A stretch of 49,124 bases of DNA. It comes from Eubacterium sp. CAG:248 (GTDB lineage: Bacteria; Bacillota; Clostridia; Lachnospirales; Lachnospiraceae). The stretch spans positions 1 through 49,124 of the forward strand of contig FR886173.1 of NCBI GenBank assembly GCA_000436475.1. Reading direction: 5' to 3'. The notes beneath the pieces are model-generated. The model was not told the origin of the DNA and searched no databases. It was given only the letters and a program-made list of their open reading frames with translations. Below are positions 1 to 8,423 of this stretch, one piece after another; position 1 is the stretch's first letter; each line of letters starts with the position of its first letter. The position numbers and the translations under genes are program-made.

Positions 1-104
1 CGGGGGGGGGTACAATAATAGCGGATATTTACAGGAATTTCTAATGATGAATATCTGAACTACTAATTTACAGAAAGAATAAGTGAGAATCTTACATTTT
101 AACT

Positions 105-183
105 GGCTGAATATATAGTGTTAATCAGGCTGTTGATATAGTGTTAATCAGGTGGTTGATATAGTATTAATCAGGCAGTTGAA
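105..183. repeat. 23-bp tandem repeat, 3.4 copies
   Basis: Three consecutive 23-bp units (105-127, 128-150, 151-173) and a partial fourth (174-183) share the core GATATAGTGTTAATCAGG with a few substitutions. They end about 20 bp before the ribosome site of the surface-protein gene. Each unit contains TTGATA/TATAGT-like promoter words, so copy number could affect expression; that role is inference. Confidence 0.85.
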
Positions 184-218
184 TAAAAGGTATCCGCTTA
201 TAGAAGGAGGAAATGTGT

Positions 219-2711
219 ATGAAAAGACAATTTATAAAGAAGCTGGCAACAGTGACAGTTTCTGCCGCAATGCTTGCTGCCTTGTTTAGTGGTGGCATAA
301 ATGCAGATATCAGGACAGCACAGGCACAGGAAACAAATGTAGCTGCCGCATCAGAACAGTTTGATACAACAGCACCTGTAGTCGAAAGTATTTCGATTGA
401 TAAACAGGGACAGAATGTAGGAGAAGATGACACATTTAAGATTACAATCAAGGCTTATGATTCTGAATCAGGTATTCAGGATGTAAGGATGATTTTAAAA
501 TCAGAAGGTGATGTCTATTTATTGGATGAATATTCATATGCCAATGGCAGATTACAGTTTAATGAAGCGGCTAACAGTTATGAGTGTACAGTAAAGATTG
601 CTGATACTACACTTGTTGATGGAAAGGTCTTCATCGGCAATATTACAGTAACAGATAAAGCAGGAAATACATGTTTGCCAGTGATTTCAAGCACACCAGA
701 TGTATTAAATGTAACAGCTTCATCAGCTTTATACTGGGTAAATATAACTCGTAGTGATAACGAGAAACCAGTGGTTACATCTGTTGAGTTAAAGGAAAAT
801 GGACAGACAGTAAAACCGGGAGATACACTTCATGTTACAATAGGTGCAACTGATAATTACGCTTTACAAGACACTTGTTATGTGCAATTTCAAGTTAATG
901 TAGCTGAAAGGAATACCTCACATTCTATATATCTGCAATGGGATTCTGCTAATGGCTGTTATATAGGTTCATGGGAGCTCCCAGATGGTATTGTACCTGG
1001 TGAGTGGTATATTAATCATATAGAAGTGAAAGATGTAACTGGTAATCTTGCGGAGAAAAATTCAGCATTGGATTGTAAGGTAACAGTACAGAATGACAAT
1101 TATGTAGTAAATGAAAAAAATGCACCAAAGTTTAACAGTATTTCTATGGATAAGGCAGGTCAGACACTCACCGCAGGAGATCAGGTGAAATTCACAGTGG
1201 ATGTTACTGATGATACAGGTGTAGCCTCTGTGAAAATGGTATTAAAAAACGTAAATTCTGAATTGTCTTCTAAAGATGATGTAGACTGCTATATGCAGAA
1301 TGTTGAAGGAACAAGCAAATACGAATATACATATACTATTACAGAAAACGATTATCCATGTGAATGGTATGTTTCAAGTATAGAGGCTCGTGATGTATAT
1401 AATAATATGTTGTATGCATCTACTGAAAGACAAACAAGTGGAAGAGAACTTCCATTAATGTATGATTATTATTTCAATGTAACACAAAACGGTACATTTG
1501 TTCAGCCAAATGTAAATGTTATGTTCAGTTATATTAACGCAGATATGGAATGGGAAATCAAAACAATAGAAGTTCCACGAAGAACTAAGCTAAGTAAGGC
1601 ATTAGAGAAGTTTGATACCGGTGTTAAATTTGATGATGCAAAAATCACAGGCTGGACAATGGTTGGCTATCCAGATTCAGATACTATAGTTAGTAATAAT
1701 ACAACGTTTTTGGCAAATTATAATACCAATATCGTAGAAAAATATGTGTATTCATATTCGCCAGATGTTGGTTCAAAGTGTTTATATAAAGAAACATCAT
1801 TTGTTAAAAAAGGACAGAAGATTGAACTTCCAACAGTAATTCCTGGAGTTAAGAATGTAAAGTGGATTAAAACTGAAGAATTAGATGAACTTATAAAGAA
1901 TGGATATATCATTAATACAGATACTGGAAGTTATTATTTCGAGGCAGATGCGGAAATAGACGATTCTGTTCCACCTACTGATGATAACAATGGTAGTACC
2001 GGTGGTAACAATAATCAGACAACAACTGATGGAAACAAAGGCAACAATGAAGGAACTAAGTTATCATCTGATAAGATACAGGAAGCTGTAGCAGCAATTA
2101 CTACTGCCAAGGCTGGAGATACTTATACAGTTGATATGTCAGATGCAACAGTTGCACCAAAGGATGTGTTAGAAGCAGCCAAGGGTAAGGATGTTGATAT
2201 TGTTCTTGATATGAATGGTTATAAATGGACTATCAACGGAAATAATATTCAGGCTGATAATCTTAAGGATATTAACCTTGCGGTAGATACAGACTCTGAT
2301 GCAATACCAGATGATGTTATATCGGAGCTTGCTGGCAATAACCCAGTTAAGCAGATTTCACTTGCATATAGTGGAGATTTTGGATTCAAGGCAAGTCTTA
2401 CATACAATATAGGAAGTGAATATGCTGGCAAATATGGCAATCTCTATTATTATGACAGCACAGGCAGAATGATATTCCAGAATGCAGGTGCAATAGATGC
2501 AGATGGTAATATATCTCTTAACTTTAGTCACGCATCTGAATATGCAGTCGTAATAGCAGATTATGCTGTAACAACAGAGAATGCTGATAATACAGCAACA
2601 GGTGGCATAGCAACAGGAGACAGCACACCTATAGCATTGTATGCTGTTCTGTGTGTGATGGCAATTGCATTAGCAGGTATTGCTGCTGTAACAAGAAAGA
2701 AGAATGTATAA
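219..2711 (+). CDS. Secreted, membrane-anchored surface protein with Ig-like repeats
   Basis: The 830-residue protein has an N-terminal signal peptide (basic MKRQFIKK, then a hydrophobic stretch ending near AQA). Three related Ig-like/bacterial surface domains follow at about residues 50-170, 180-290 and 295-415. Each opens with a PVV..SI/SV motif, then a GQ.....GD turn and an acidic TD segment. A MucBP-like beta region (about 430-500), a Thr/Asn/Gly-rich linker (about 585-615) and a C-terminal domain come next. The tail reads TGDSTP, one hydrophobic helix, then RKK: a cell-envelope anchor without a canonical LPXTG. The start at 219 is preferred because AGGAGG (205-210) sits 8 nt away; the ATG at 213 is only 2 nt from it. 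A role in adhesion or glycan binding is inference. No catalytic motif is visible. Confidence 0.8.
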   Translation: MKRQFIKKLATVTVSAAMLAALFSGGINADIRTAQAQETNVAAASEQFDTTAPVVESISIDKQGQNVGEDDTFKITIKAYDSESGIQDVRMILKSEGDVYLLDEYSYANGRLQFNEAANSYECTVKIADTTLVDGKVFIGNITVTDKAGNTCLPVISSTPDVLNVTASSALYWVNITRSDNEKPVVTSVELKENGQTVKPGDTLHVTIGATDNYALQDTCYVQFQVNVAERNTSHSIYLQWDSANGCYIGSWELPDGIVPGEWYINHIEVKDVTGNLAEKNSALDCKVTVQNDNYVVNEKNAPKFNSISMDKAGQTLTAGDQVKFTVDVTDDTGVASVKMVLKNVNSELSSKDDVDCYMQNVEGTSKYEYTYTITENDYPCEWYVSSIEARDVYNNMLYASTERQTSGRELPLMYDYYFNVTQNGTFVQPNVNVMFSYINADMEWEIKTIEVPRRTKLSKALEKFDTGVKFDDAKITGWTMVGYPDSDTIVSNNTTFLANYNTNIVEKYVYSYSPDVGSKCLYKETSFVKKGQKIELPTVIPGVKNVKWIKTEELDELIKNGYIINTDTGSYYFEADAEIDDSVPPTDDNNGSTGGNNNQTTTDGNKGNNEGTKLSSDKIQEAVAAITTAKAGDTYTVDMSDATVAPKDVLEAAKGKDVDIVLDMNGYKWTINGNNIQADNLKDINLAVDTDSDAIPDDVISELAGNNPVKQISLAYSGDFGFKASLTYNIGSEYAGKYGNLYYYDSTGRMIFQNAGAIDADGNISLNFSHASEYAVVIADYAVTTENADNTATGGIATGDSTPIALYAVLCVMAIALAGIAAVTRKKNV

Positions 2712-2824
2712 AGTAAAGAGATTATTTATCTTATTGTTATAATCAGACAAATGGCAGATAGTATCTAAAGTCATTGATGAGGATAATAAGATTAGCAATA
2801 AGTAGAAACTAAAGATAATTAATC

Positions 2825-2858
2825 ATACCCGGCTTCATATTGTTGTGGAGCCGGGTAT
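2825..2858 (+). terminator. Hairpin after the surface-protein gene
   Basis: A perfect 10-bp inverted repeat (ATACCCGGCT / AGCCGGGTAT, arms 2825-2834 and 2849-2858) lies about 115 nt downstream of the stop. It is much more GC-rich than its surroundings. There is no clear U-tract, so it could equally stabilise the mRNA end. Confidence 0.5.
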
Positions 2859-2908
2859 ATCTGCATATTAAGGAAAAATATAAAAGAATAAAGCAGAGGA
2901 ATGAAATA

Positions 2909-2934
2909 GGTGTGGAAACAAACATTTCCACACC
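2909..2934 (-). terminator. Terminator of the chemoreceptor gene
   Basis: A 10-bp perfect stem (GGTGTGGAAA / TTTCCACACC) with a 6-nt loop lies 24 nt downstream of the minus-strand stop at 2958. On the minus strand it is followed by a U-rich TATTTCATT. Confidence 0.6.
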
Positions 2935-2957
2935 CATAATTCCTGCTATATATAAAA

Positions 2958-4739
2958 TTAATCAATAACAAAGTTATTAACATTCTTACGAAGTTCAGCA
3001 GCAGAGGCTTCTGCGGTTTTAGCTCCATTCATAACAGCTTCTGAGCCTTTTACGATTACGACTGTCTTCTGTGCGATGTTGGTTGTTCCAGTTGCACTGT
3101 CATTAGAAGCAGCGGTGATTCCTTCTATAGACTGAGTGATATTGCTTATAGATGCAACGAGCTCTTCTGATGTTGCACTGAAATCAGATACAAGATCGTT
3201 AATGTTGGAAGCATCCATATTATAGTCATCAGCCATCTTCTCAAATCCGTTAAGACATTCAACAATATCAGTATCAACGAAATCAAGCAGGCGGTTAGAA
3301 TCGTTGGTCAGGTTGCCTACAGCTTTGTTTACATTTTCTGTAACAGCCTGAATGTTGGCTACAGCATCTTTAGACTGTTCAGCTAATACACGGATTTCCT
3401 CGGCAACAACTGCAAAGCCTTTACCGGCTTCACCAGCTCTTGCAGCTTCAATAGAAGCGTTAAGGGCAAGCAGATTAGTCTGTGCAGTAATATTCAGGAT
3501 AGAGTCAGCAAGTACACCAATCTGCTCAACTACCTTGGCATCTTCAAGAGCCTGCTCAAGATTTACTCTGATGTCGGACATCATCTGTTTAATCTTCTGA
3601 CGGTTTTCTACAGTATCATCCTTAGTCTTTACAGCACGTTTATGGATGTCCTGGGATTCAGTTGCACCATCCTGTGCCCTTATGGCAATTTCCCTTGCAG
3701 CTTCTTCAATCTGCTGTGTCATTCCGTTAATCTGTTCAGCAGAGGCGGCAGTTTCCTCTGAACTTGCAGCGAGCTCTTCTGTTGTTGCTGATACGTCTTC
3801 AATTTCTGCGTTAAGATTGTATACATTAGTATCAATTGTTTCTACAACCTTATCAATGTTGGCAGCCTCGCTTTTTACCTGAGCTAACAGGTTTCGTACA
3901 GATTCGCGCATGGTTTCAAGTGCATTGGCTAGCTGTCCGAAATCATCCTTACGCTTAAGCATAGGCTGTTGCATTTTTGTGGCAAAATTACCGCCAGCAA
4001 TTACTTCGAATTGTTCTTTTATTTTTCTTAATGATTTAGTAATATCAATTGCGATGAGGGCAACGAGTATAGCAACAACAATAAGCATACATACGCTGCA
4101 TAAAATAAGTGAAATAGCTTTGCTTGAAGCATAGCTGGTGAATTCCTCATCCTGCTGTGCAATAGCAGTGTCTATGTAATCAGTATAGTTGCCAGTACCA
4201 ACAACCCAGTCAAAAGGTTTGAAGTATTCGCTGTAAGAACGCTTTGGTGAAGGTTCTGTTTCTCCCTCCTTAGGAAATACATAATCTGTATAACCACCAC
4301 CATCCTGGACTGCAACACGTATTATTTCCTTGACCATCTGGTAACCCTCAGCATCTTTGGTATTCATACGGTTAGTACCCTCAGTTGAATTCCCAAGCAG
4401 AACAATATTCTTACCATCGGACTGGTCAACCCAGAAATATCCACCATTGCCGTAGCGCATCTGACGTATTTCATCAGCAGCTATCTTCTTAGCTTCATCA
4501 AGGCTGTATCTGCCAGCCTTATACTCATTATTGATTTCAGATAACAGAGAGATGACGACACCTACCTGTTCTTTAATAGAATCATCATAGTTTTGTCTTG
4601 ATGATGTGTCCATAGTATCAAGTGCCTTGTTTTTTAACTGGTTCATATTCTGAATAGATATAAAACTTTCAGAAGCCACAAGCACAAGTACTAAAGCTAC
4701 TATAATAGTAAGCTTTGTGCGAACCTTAATATTTTTCAT
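2958..4739 (-). CDS. Methyl-accepting chemotaxis protein with Cache sensor domain
   Basis: A 593-residue transmembrane chemoreceptor that would feed the CheA/CheW pathway. TM1 is at about residues 9-28. A periplasmic-side single Cache (sCache_2-like) domain spans about 45-195, with the hallmark GYFWVDQSDGK and WVVGTGNY motifs found in receptors for small organic acids. TM2 is at about 208-232, a HAMP linker at about 233-300, and the coiled-coil signalling domain fills the rest. Its conserved hairpin tip contains GEAGKGFAVVAEEIRVLAEQS. The start at 4739 is chosen because AAGGAG precedes it and the protein then begins with a basic run before TM1; an in-frame extension to 4841 would lie upstream of the promoter. 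No CheW-binding pentapeptide methyl tether is seen at the C-terminus. The ligand is unknown. Confidence 0.92.
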   Translation of the reverse strand: MKNIKVRTKLTIIVALVLVLVASESFISIQNMNQLKNKALDTMDTSSRQNYDDSIKEQVGVVISLLSEINNEYKAGRYSLDEAKKIAADEIRQMRYGNGGYFWVDQSDGKNIVLLGNSTEGTNRMNTKDAEGYQMVKEIIRVAVQDGGGYTDYVFPKEGETEPSPKRSYSEYFKPFDWVVGTGNYTDYIDTAIAQQDEEFTSYASSKAISLILCSVCMLIVVAILVALIAIDITKSLRKIKEQFEVIAGGNFATKMQQPMLKRKDDFGQLANALETMRESVRNLLAQVKSEAANIDKVVETIDTNVYNLNAEIEDVSATTEELAASSEETAASAEQINGMTQQIEEAAREIAIRAQDGATESQDIHKRAVKTKDDTVENRQKIKQMMSDIRVNLEQALEDAKVVEQIGVLADSILNITAQTNLLALNASIEAARAGEAGKGFAVVAEEIRVLAEQSKDAVANIQAVTENVNKAVGNLTNDSNRLLDFVDTDIVECLNGFEKMADDYNMDASNINDLVSDFSATSEELVASISNITQSIEGITAASNDSATGTTNIAQKTVVIVKGSEAVMNGAKTAEASAAELRKNVNNFVID

Positions 4740-4803
4740 TAGAATCACGCTCCTTAAATAATAATGATATCGTAAATATATATTCACGTTTCTATTAATA
4801 ATA

Positions 4804-4832
4804 ATTATAGTCTTATAGAAGAGGAAAGTCAA
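4804..4832 (-). promoter_or_regulatory. Sigma-A promoter of the chemoreceptor gene
   Basis: On the minus strand TTGACT (4832-4827), a 17-nt spacer and a consensus TATAAT (4809-4804) lie 65 nt upstream of the start codon. Confidence 0.75.
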
Positions 4833-5002
4833 TGAATACATAAAGAAATACTAAATATGATTAAAAAGATATTAAAAAACTAAAAATATAATAAAATACA
4901 TTGAACAGAAGCCTTTCCGAAAATGTGTTATACAAAGTTCTTCTTATTGAAATTGTCAAATTAAAAATACATAAAAAATACAAAGAAATAATAAAATAAT
5001 TA

Positions 5003-5031
5003 TTGACAAATCAAAATGATGGGACTATCTT
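5003..5031 (+). promoter_or_regulatory. Sigma-A promoter of the T-box transcript
   Basis: A consensus TTGACA (5003-5008), a 17-nt spacer and TATCTT (5026-5031) end just before the T-box leader begins, placing the transcription start near 5038. Confidence 0.75.
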
Positions 5032-5044
5032 ATTACTTAATTCA

Positions 5045-5342
5045 ACAGTCAAATGCGAAGAACAGGAAATGACTTGTTCATATCACCGCTTACAGAAAGC
5101 CGTCAGATGATGAGAAACGGCAGCAAGGAATGATTGAGCCCTCACCTGCTAGCAGTTTTGGTGAAAGACAAAGATGTCAAGTAGTCAGAATCGGTACCCA
5201 CCGTTAAAGGGGCATGCCATTAAGTGTGGCAGTAGAGAGGTCGGAGTTATCCGGCAAGCAAAGTGGTAACGCGGAAGTAAATTTACATTCGTCTTTGCAC
5301 AATATCCTTTAGGCAGGATATGTGTGAAGGCGATTTTTTTTT
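5045..5342 (+). promoter_or_regulatory. T-box riboswitch, probable leucine (CUC) specifier
   Basis: This leader senses uncharged tRNA and permits readthrough into the transporter gene. The T-box core with GTGGTAACGCGG lies at 5263-5274. A terminator stem (5289-5301 with 5321-5333, extended by ATATCC/GGATAT) is followed by nine T residues (5334-5342). Stem I shows an AG-bulge-like AGAAAGC and a GATG terminal-loop motif (about 5094-5113). Pairing CTTGTTCAT with ATGATTGAG and CAGG with CCTG leaves an internal loop whose 3' side reads CTC followed by A (5141-5144). That is the usual specifier position and the common Leu codon in T-boxes. TGGT in the core would pair with an A73 discriminator, as in tRNA-Leu. 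The specifier is my manual fold, not a computed one. Confidence 0.85.
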
Positions 5343-5411
5343 CGCTGGAAATAAAAACCACGGGTGTTTGGCTGATGAAATACATTTTATTATATATAGG
5401 AGAGTGACATT

Positions 5412-7148
5412 ATGAACACTTTAGTAATCGTTTTAATCGCGGCTGTTATATTATTTGGTGCCTATATGGTATATGGTCGTTGGTTAGCAAACAAGTGGGG
5501 TATAGACCCTAAGGCAGAAACACCTGCCGTAAAGTACAATGATGGAAAAGATTATGTTCCAACCAAAGGATGGACTGTATTTAGTCATCAGTTCTCATCA
5601 ATCGCTGGTGCAGGTCCTGTAACAGGTGCTATTCAGGCAGCAGCATTTGGATGGTTACCAGTATTACTCTGGATTCTTATCGGTGGTGTATTCTTTGGTG
5701 CTGTAACAGACTTCGGTGCTTTATATGCCTCAGTTAAGAACGAAGGTAAGTCAATGGGTATGATCATTGAGAAATATATCGGTAAGTTTGGACGTAAGAT
5801 TTTCTTACTTTTCTGCTGGTTATTTACACTTATCGTTATTGCAGCATTTGCTGATATGGTTGCAGGTACATTTAATGCATATACAGTAGTTGATGGAGCA
5901 TCACAGTTAGCACCAGCAGCTTCAACTAATGGTTCTGCTGGTACAGTATCAATTATGTTTATGGTATTCGCAGTAGTATTTGGTCTTATCCAGAAGAAGT
6001 TTAATCTTTCAGGCTGGAAAGAAGCAGTAGTTGGTATTGCATTTATTGTTGCTTCATTTGTAATTGGTAACTTCTGTCCAATTATCTTAGGTAAGAATGC
6101 ATGGAGCTATATCACATTCGTATATATCTTCTTTGCAGCAGTTATGCCAATGTGGCTTATGAAGCAGCCAAGAGATTATATGACAACATTTATGTTTATC
6201 GCTATGATAGTTGGAGCAGCACTTGGTCTTGTAGTTGCCCATCCATCTATGAACCTTCCTGTATACACAGGATTTAACAATGCAAAGCTTGGAACAATGT
6301 TCCCTATCCTTTTTGTAACAGTTGCCTGTGGTGCTGTTTCAGGTTTCCACAGCCTTGTTTCATCTGGTACATCTTCTAAGACAGTAGAGAATGAAAAGGA
6401 TATGCTTAAGGTTGGTTATGGTGCTATGGTACTTGAAAGCTTACTTGCAGTTCTTGCTCTTTGTGTAGCAGGTGCAGCTGCAGCCGCTGATGGTACAGCT
6501 GCAGCAGGTACTCCATTCCAGATATTCAGCCGTGGTGTAGCTGGTTTCTTTGAAATGTTTGGTGTTCCAGTACATTTCGCAACAGTATTTATGACAATGT
6601 GTGTATCAGCTCTTGCCCTTACATCACTTGATGCAGTTGCACGTATCGGACGTATGAGTTTCCAGGAGCTTTTCAGCGTAGATGATATGGAACACGCAGA
6701 AGGCTGGAGAAAGTTACTTTGCAATACATATTTCTCAACAATCGTAACACTTCTTTGTGGTTTCGTACTTACAAAGATTGGATATGCTAACATCTGGCCA
6801 TTATTTGGTTCAGCTAACCAGTTATTAAGTGCACTTGTTCTTATAACACTCTGCGTATTCTTAAAGGTTACAGGACGTAGCAACAAGATGCTTTTCCCAC
6901 CTCTTATCATTATGCTTTGTGTAACATTTACAGCACTTGTACAGAGACTTATAGCTATGGTTAAGGCTATCCAGAACGCAGCATCTGTTACAATCCCAGC
7001 AGGTACTACTACATGGGGTAAGGTGTTCATAGCAAATGGACTTCAGCTTATAATAGCAATTCTTCTTATTGTACTTGGTCTTATCATTGTTGTTAATTCA
7101 GCTAAGAGCTATGCAAAGAGTGAGAAGAACTCAGAGAAGGCAGCTTAA
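5412..7148 (+). CDS. cstA: CstA-family transporter (carbon starvation/pyruvate-peptide type)
   Basis: A 578-residue integral membrane protein of the CstA family, whose members take up pyruvate or peptides. The CstA signature region is at the N-terminus: FSSIAGAGPVTGAIQA (about residues 62-77) and GAVTDFGALYASVKNEGKS. About fifteen hydrophobic segments are visible. A second conserved block reads ACGAVSGFHSLVSSGTSSK, and the C-terminal part carries FGSANQLLSAL. The ATG follows AGGAG by 8 nt. It is shorter than the roughly 700-residue E. coli CstA, as is usual in Firmicutes. Transcription is under the T-box upstream, so the substrate is probably an amino acid or peptide linked to the sensed tRNA. 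The substrate is inferred only from regulation. Confidence 0.9.
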   Translation: MNTLVIVLIAAVILFGAYMVYGRWLANKWGIDPKAETPAVKYNDGKDYVPTKGWTVFSHQFSSIAGAGPVTGAIQAAAFGWLPVLLWILIGGVFFGAVTDFGALYASVKNEGKSMGMIIEKYIGKFGRKIFLLFCWLFTLIVIAAFADMVAGTFNAYTVVDGASQLAPAASTNGSAGTVSIMFMVFAVVFGLIQKKFNLSGWKEAVVGIAFIVASFVIGNFCPIILGKNAWSYITFVYIFFAAVMPMWLMKQPRDYMTTFMFIAMIVGAALGLVVAHPSMNLPVYTGFNNAKLGTMFPILFVTVACGAVSGFHSLVSSGTSSKTVENEKDMLKVGYGAMVLESLLAVLALCVAGAAAAADGTAAAGTPFQIFSRGVAGFFEMFGVPVHFATVFMTMCVSALALTSLDAVARIGRMSFQELFSVDDMEHAEGWRKLLCNTYFSTIVTLLCGFVLTKIGYANIWPLFGSANQLLSALVLITLCVFLKVTGRSNKMLFPPLIIMLCVTFTALVQRLIAMVKAIQNAASVTIPAGTTTWGKVFIANGLQLIIAILLIVLGLIIVVNSAKSYAKSEKNSEKAA

Positions 7149-7297
7149 GCAGGTTGATGTGTTATAATGTAGATGTATTGGAAAGTGATAGATTTTAACT
7201 TCTGATTAATACATTATAATATAGAAGAAATAATTTAATTTAAAGAAAATTACTATAATTATAGAAGTGTTATAAATGAATATTATAGTTGAAATTT

Positions 7298-7405
7298 AAT
7301 TAAAAATAGCTGGTATCTTATATAAGATGTGACAGTTTACAAAGTCAGGTTACAGATTGGACGATGTGGATAGTTACATTTATAAGATATCAGCTATTTT
7401 TAATT
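7298..7405. repeat. Long inverted repeat between convergent genes
   Basis: Two 25-nt arms (7298-7322 and 7381-7405) are complementary except for one G-T pair, and a further imperfect ATGTGAC/GTTACAT pairing lies inside. The right arm covers the last codons and stop of the minus-strand AraC gene. The arm ends in TATTTTTAATT, so it could terminate transcription from both sides. A decayed MITE-like element is the alternative. Confidence 0.7.
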
Positions 7406-8268
7406 CTGTTATTATATTTTGTGCAATCGTTTCTATATGCATTTCTTTTTATCTGTGTCGGTGTGATACCATAATGCTTCTTAAGCAGTGCACTAAGGTA
7501 GCTTGCATTAGATATGCCGACTTTGTTTGCAACCGTACTTATAGATATTTCCCCGATTTCTAAAAGAATCTTTGCGTGTTGTAATCGAACCGCTGTTATA
7601 TATTCAGTATATGATGAACCAGTTACAGCTTTGAAAAGTCTTGAAAAATGTGATGGAGAAAGACAGGCAAAGTCTGCCACATTCTGCAGGCTGGCACCAT
7701 ATTCAAGATTATTTTCAGCATATATCATAGCCTTCTGAATTCTGTCATCGAATCTTTTCAGATATAAAGTATTGTTATCTGAGTCACTTGAAATGTGATG
7801 CTCATATACATAGAAGAATAGTTTATAAAACATTCCCTGAAGAAGCAGTTGTGAGTGGTCAGAATTTCGTTCGTATTCGTATAACATTTCATCACACATT
7901 TTTTGTATTTCATTCTGTGAAGCTTTGGTAAAATGTAGATAATTGCGACAAAGAATATCTAATTGAGTATGTCCGATTATTTCAATAATAGGTTCAAATA
8001 CTTCTGTACGAACTTTTATTACATATCTGTCATAAGGAACATCCGATATAGAACAGTTCCTGTGATAAACCTCAGGTTTAGCAATCCCAAAATCGCCGGC
8101 GTGGCATACACGTATGTTATCAGTTGCAATCCATCTTCGATCACCTGATACCATATAACCGATGGTGTAGTGGTCATGTGCTGCCTGCATTGCTGGCATT
8201 GTGTAGCTTGCTTATTTTATTTTGTGGTCTATATAAATATTTTCTCCGGGTTTAAGTGGAAGAGGCAT
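7390..8268 (-). pseudogene. AraC-family regulator interrupted by an early TAA
   Basis: The intact reading frame would start at ATG 8268. It has the ribosome site GGAG 6 nt upstream and the same GAATGGAGATTACT leader used by another gene here. It encodes 18 residues (MPLPLKPGENIYIDHKIK) and then meets an in-frame TAA at 8212-8214. The same frame continues without interruption as a cupin-like sensor domain (CHAGDFGIAKPEVYHRNCS) and a C-terminal pair of AraC helix-turn-helices (about the last 100 residues, ADFACLSPSHFSRLFKAVTG). Reinitiation at ATG 8199 would give 269 residues, but no ribosome site precedes it and part of the N-terminal sensor strand would be missing. It lies divergent from the ABC exporter genes, its likely former target. 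A sequencing error would look the same. Confidence 0.75.
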
Positions 8269-8307
8269 AGTAATCTCCATTCTTGAGTGGTTTAACCAAG
8301 TTATAAT

Positions 8308-8339
8308 TGACATAGCATAATTTTATAAATTATATGTCA
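8308..8339. promoter_or_regulatory. Imperfect inverted repeat in the AraC/ABC divergent region
   Basis: TGACATA..ATAATTT and AAATTAT.ATGTCA form an imperfect dyad of about 32 bp. It overlaps a TTGACA -35-like word (8307-8312), between the broken regulator and the exporter operon. It is a candidate operator; function is inferred from position and symmetry. Confidence 0.4.
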
Positions 8340-8423
8340 TAAAAGCAATAATATTTAATGAAAAAAATAAAATTTTGTGCAAGAATAAGTTATAGTTAAA
8401 TCATAATAAGAGGTGGATAACAT

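Noticed and set aside
1..10. C followed by nine G residues at the window edge
   Set aside because: A homopolymer this long is odd in an AT-rich genome, but it is cut by the window boundary. Its context, and whether it is a sequencing artefact, cannot be judged.
6416..7030. A 204-codon open frame on the minus strand inside cstA
   Set aside because: It lies wholly within a well-supported transporter gene, lacks a ribosome site and shows no domain. It reflects codon bias of the plus strand.
8212..8214. Recoding of the in-frame stop in the AraC gene
   Set aside because: The codon is TAA, which is not used for selenocysteine or pyrrolysine, and no recoding structure is seen. Mutation or sequence error is simpler.
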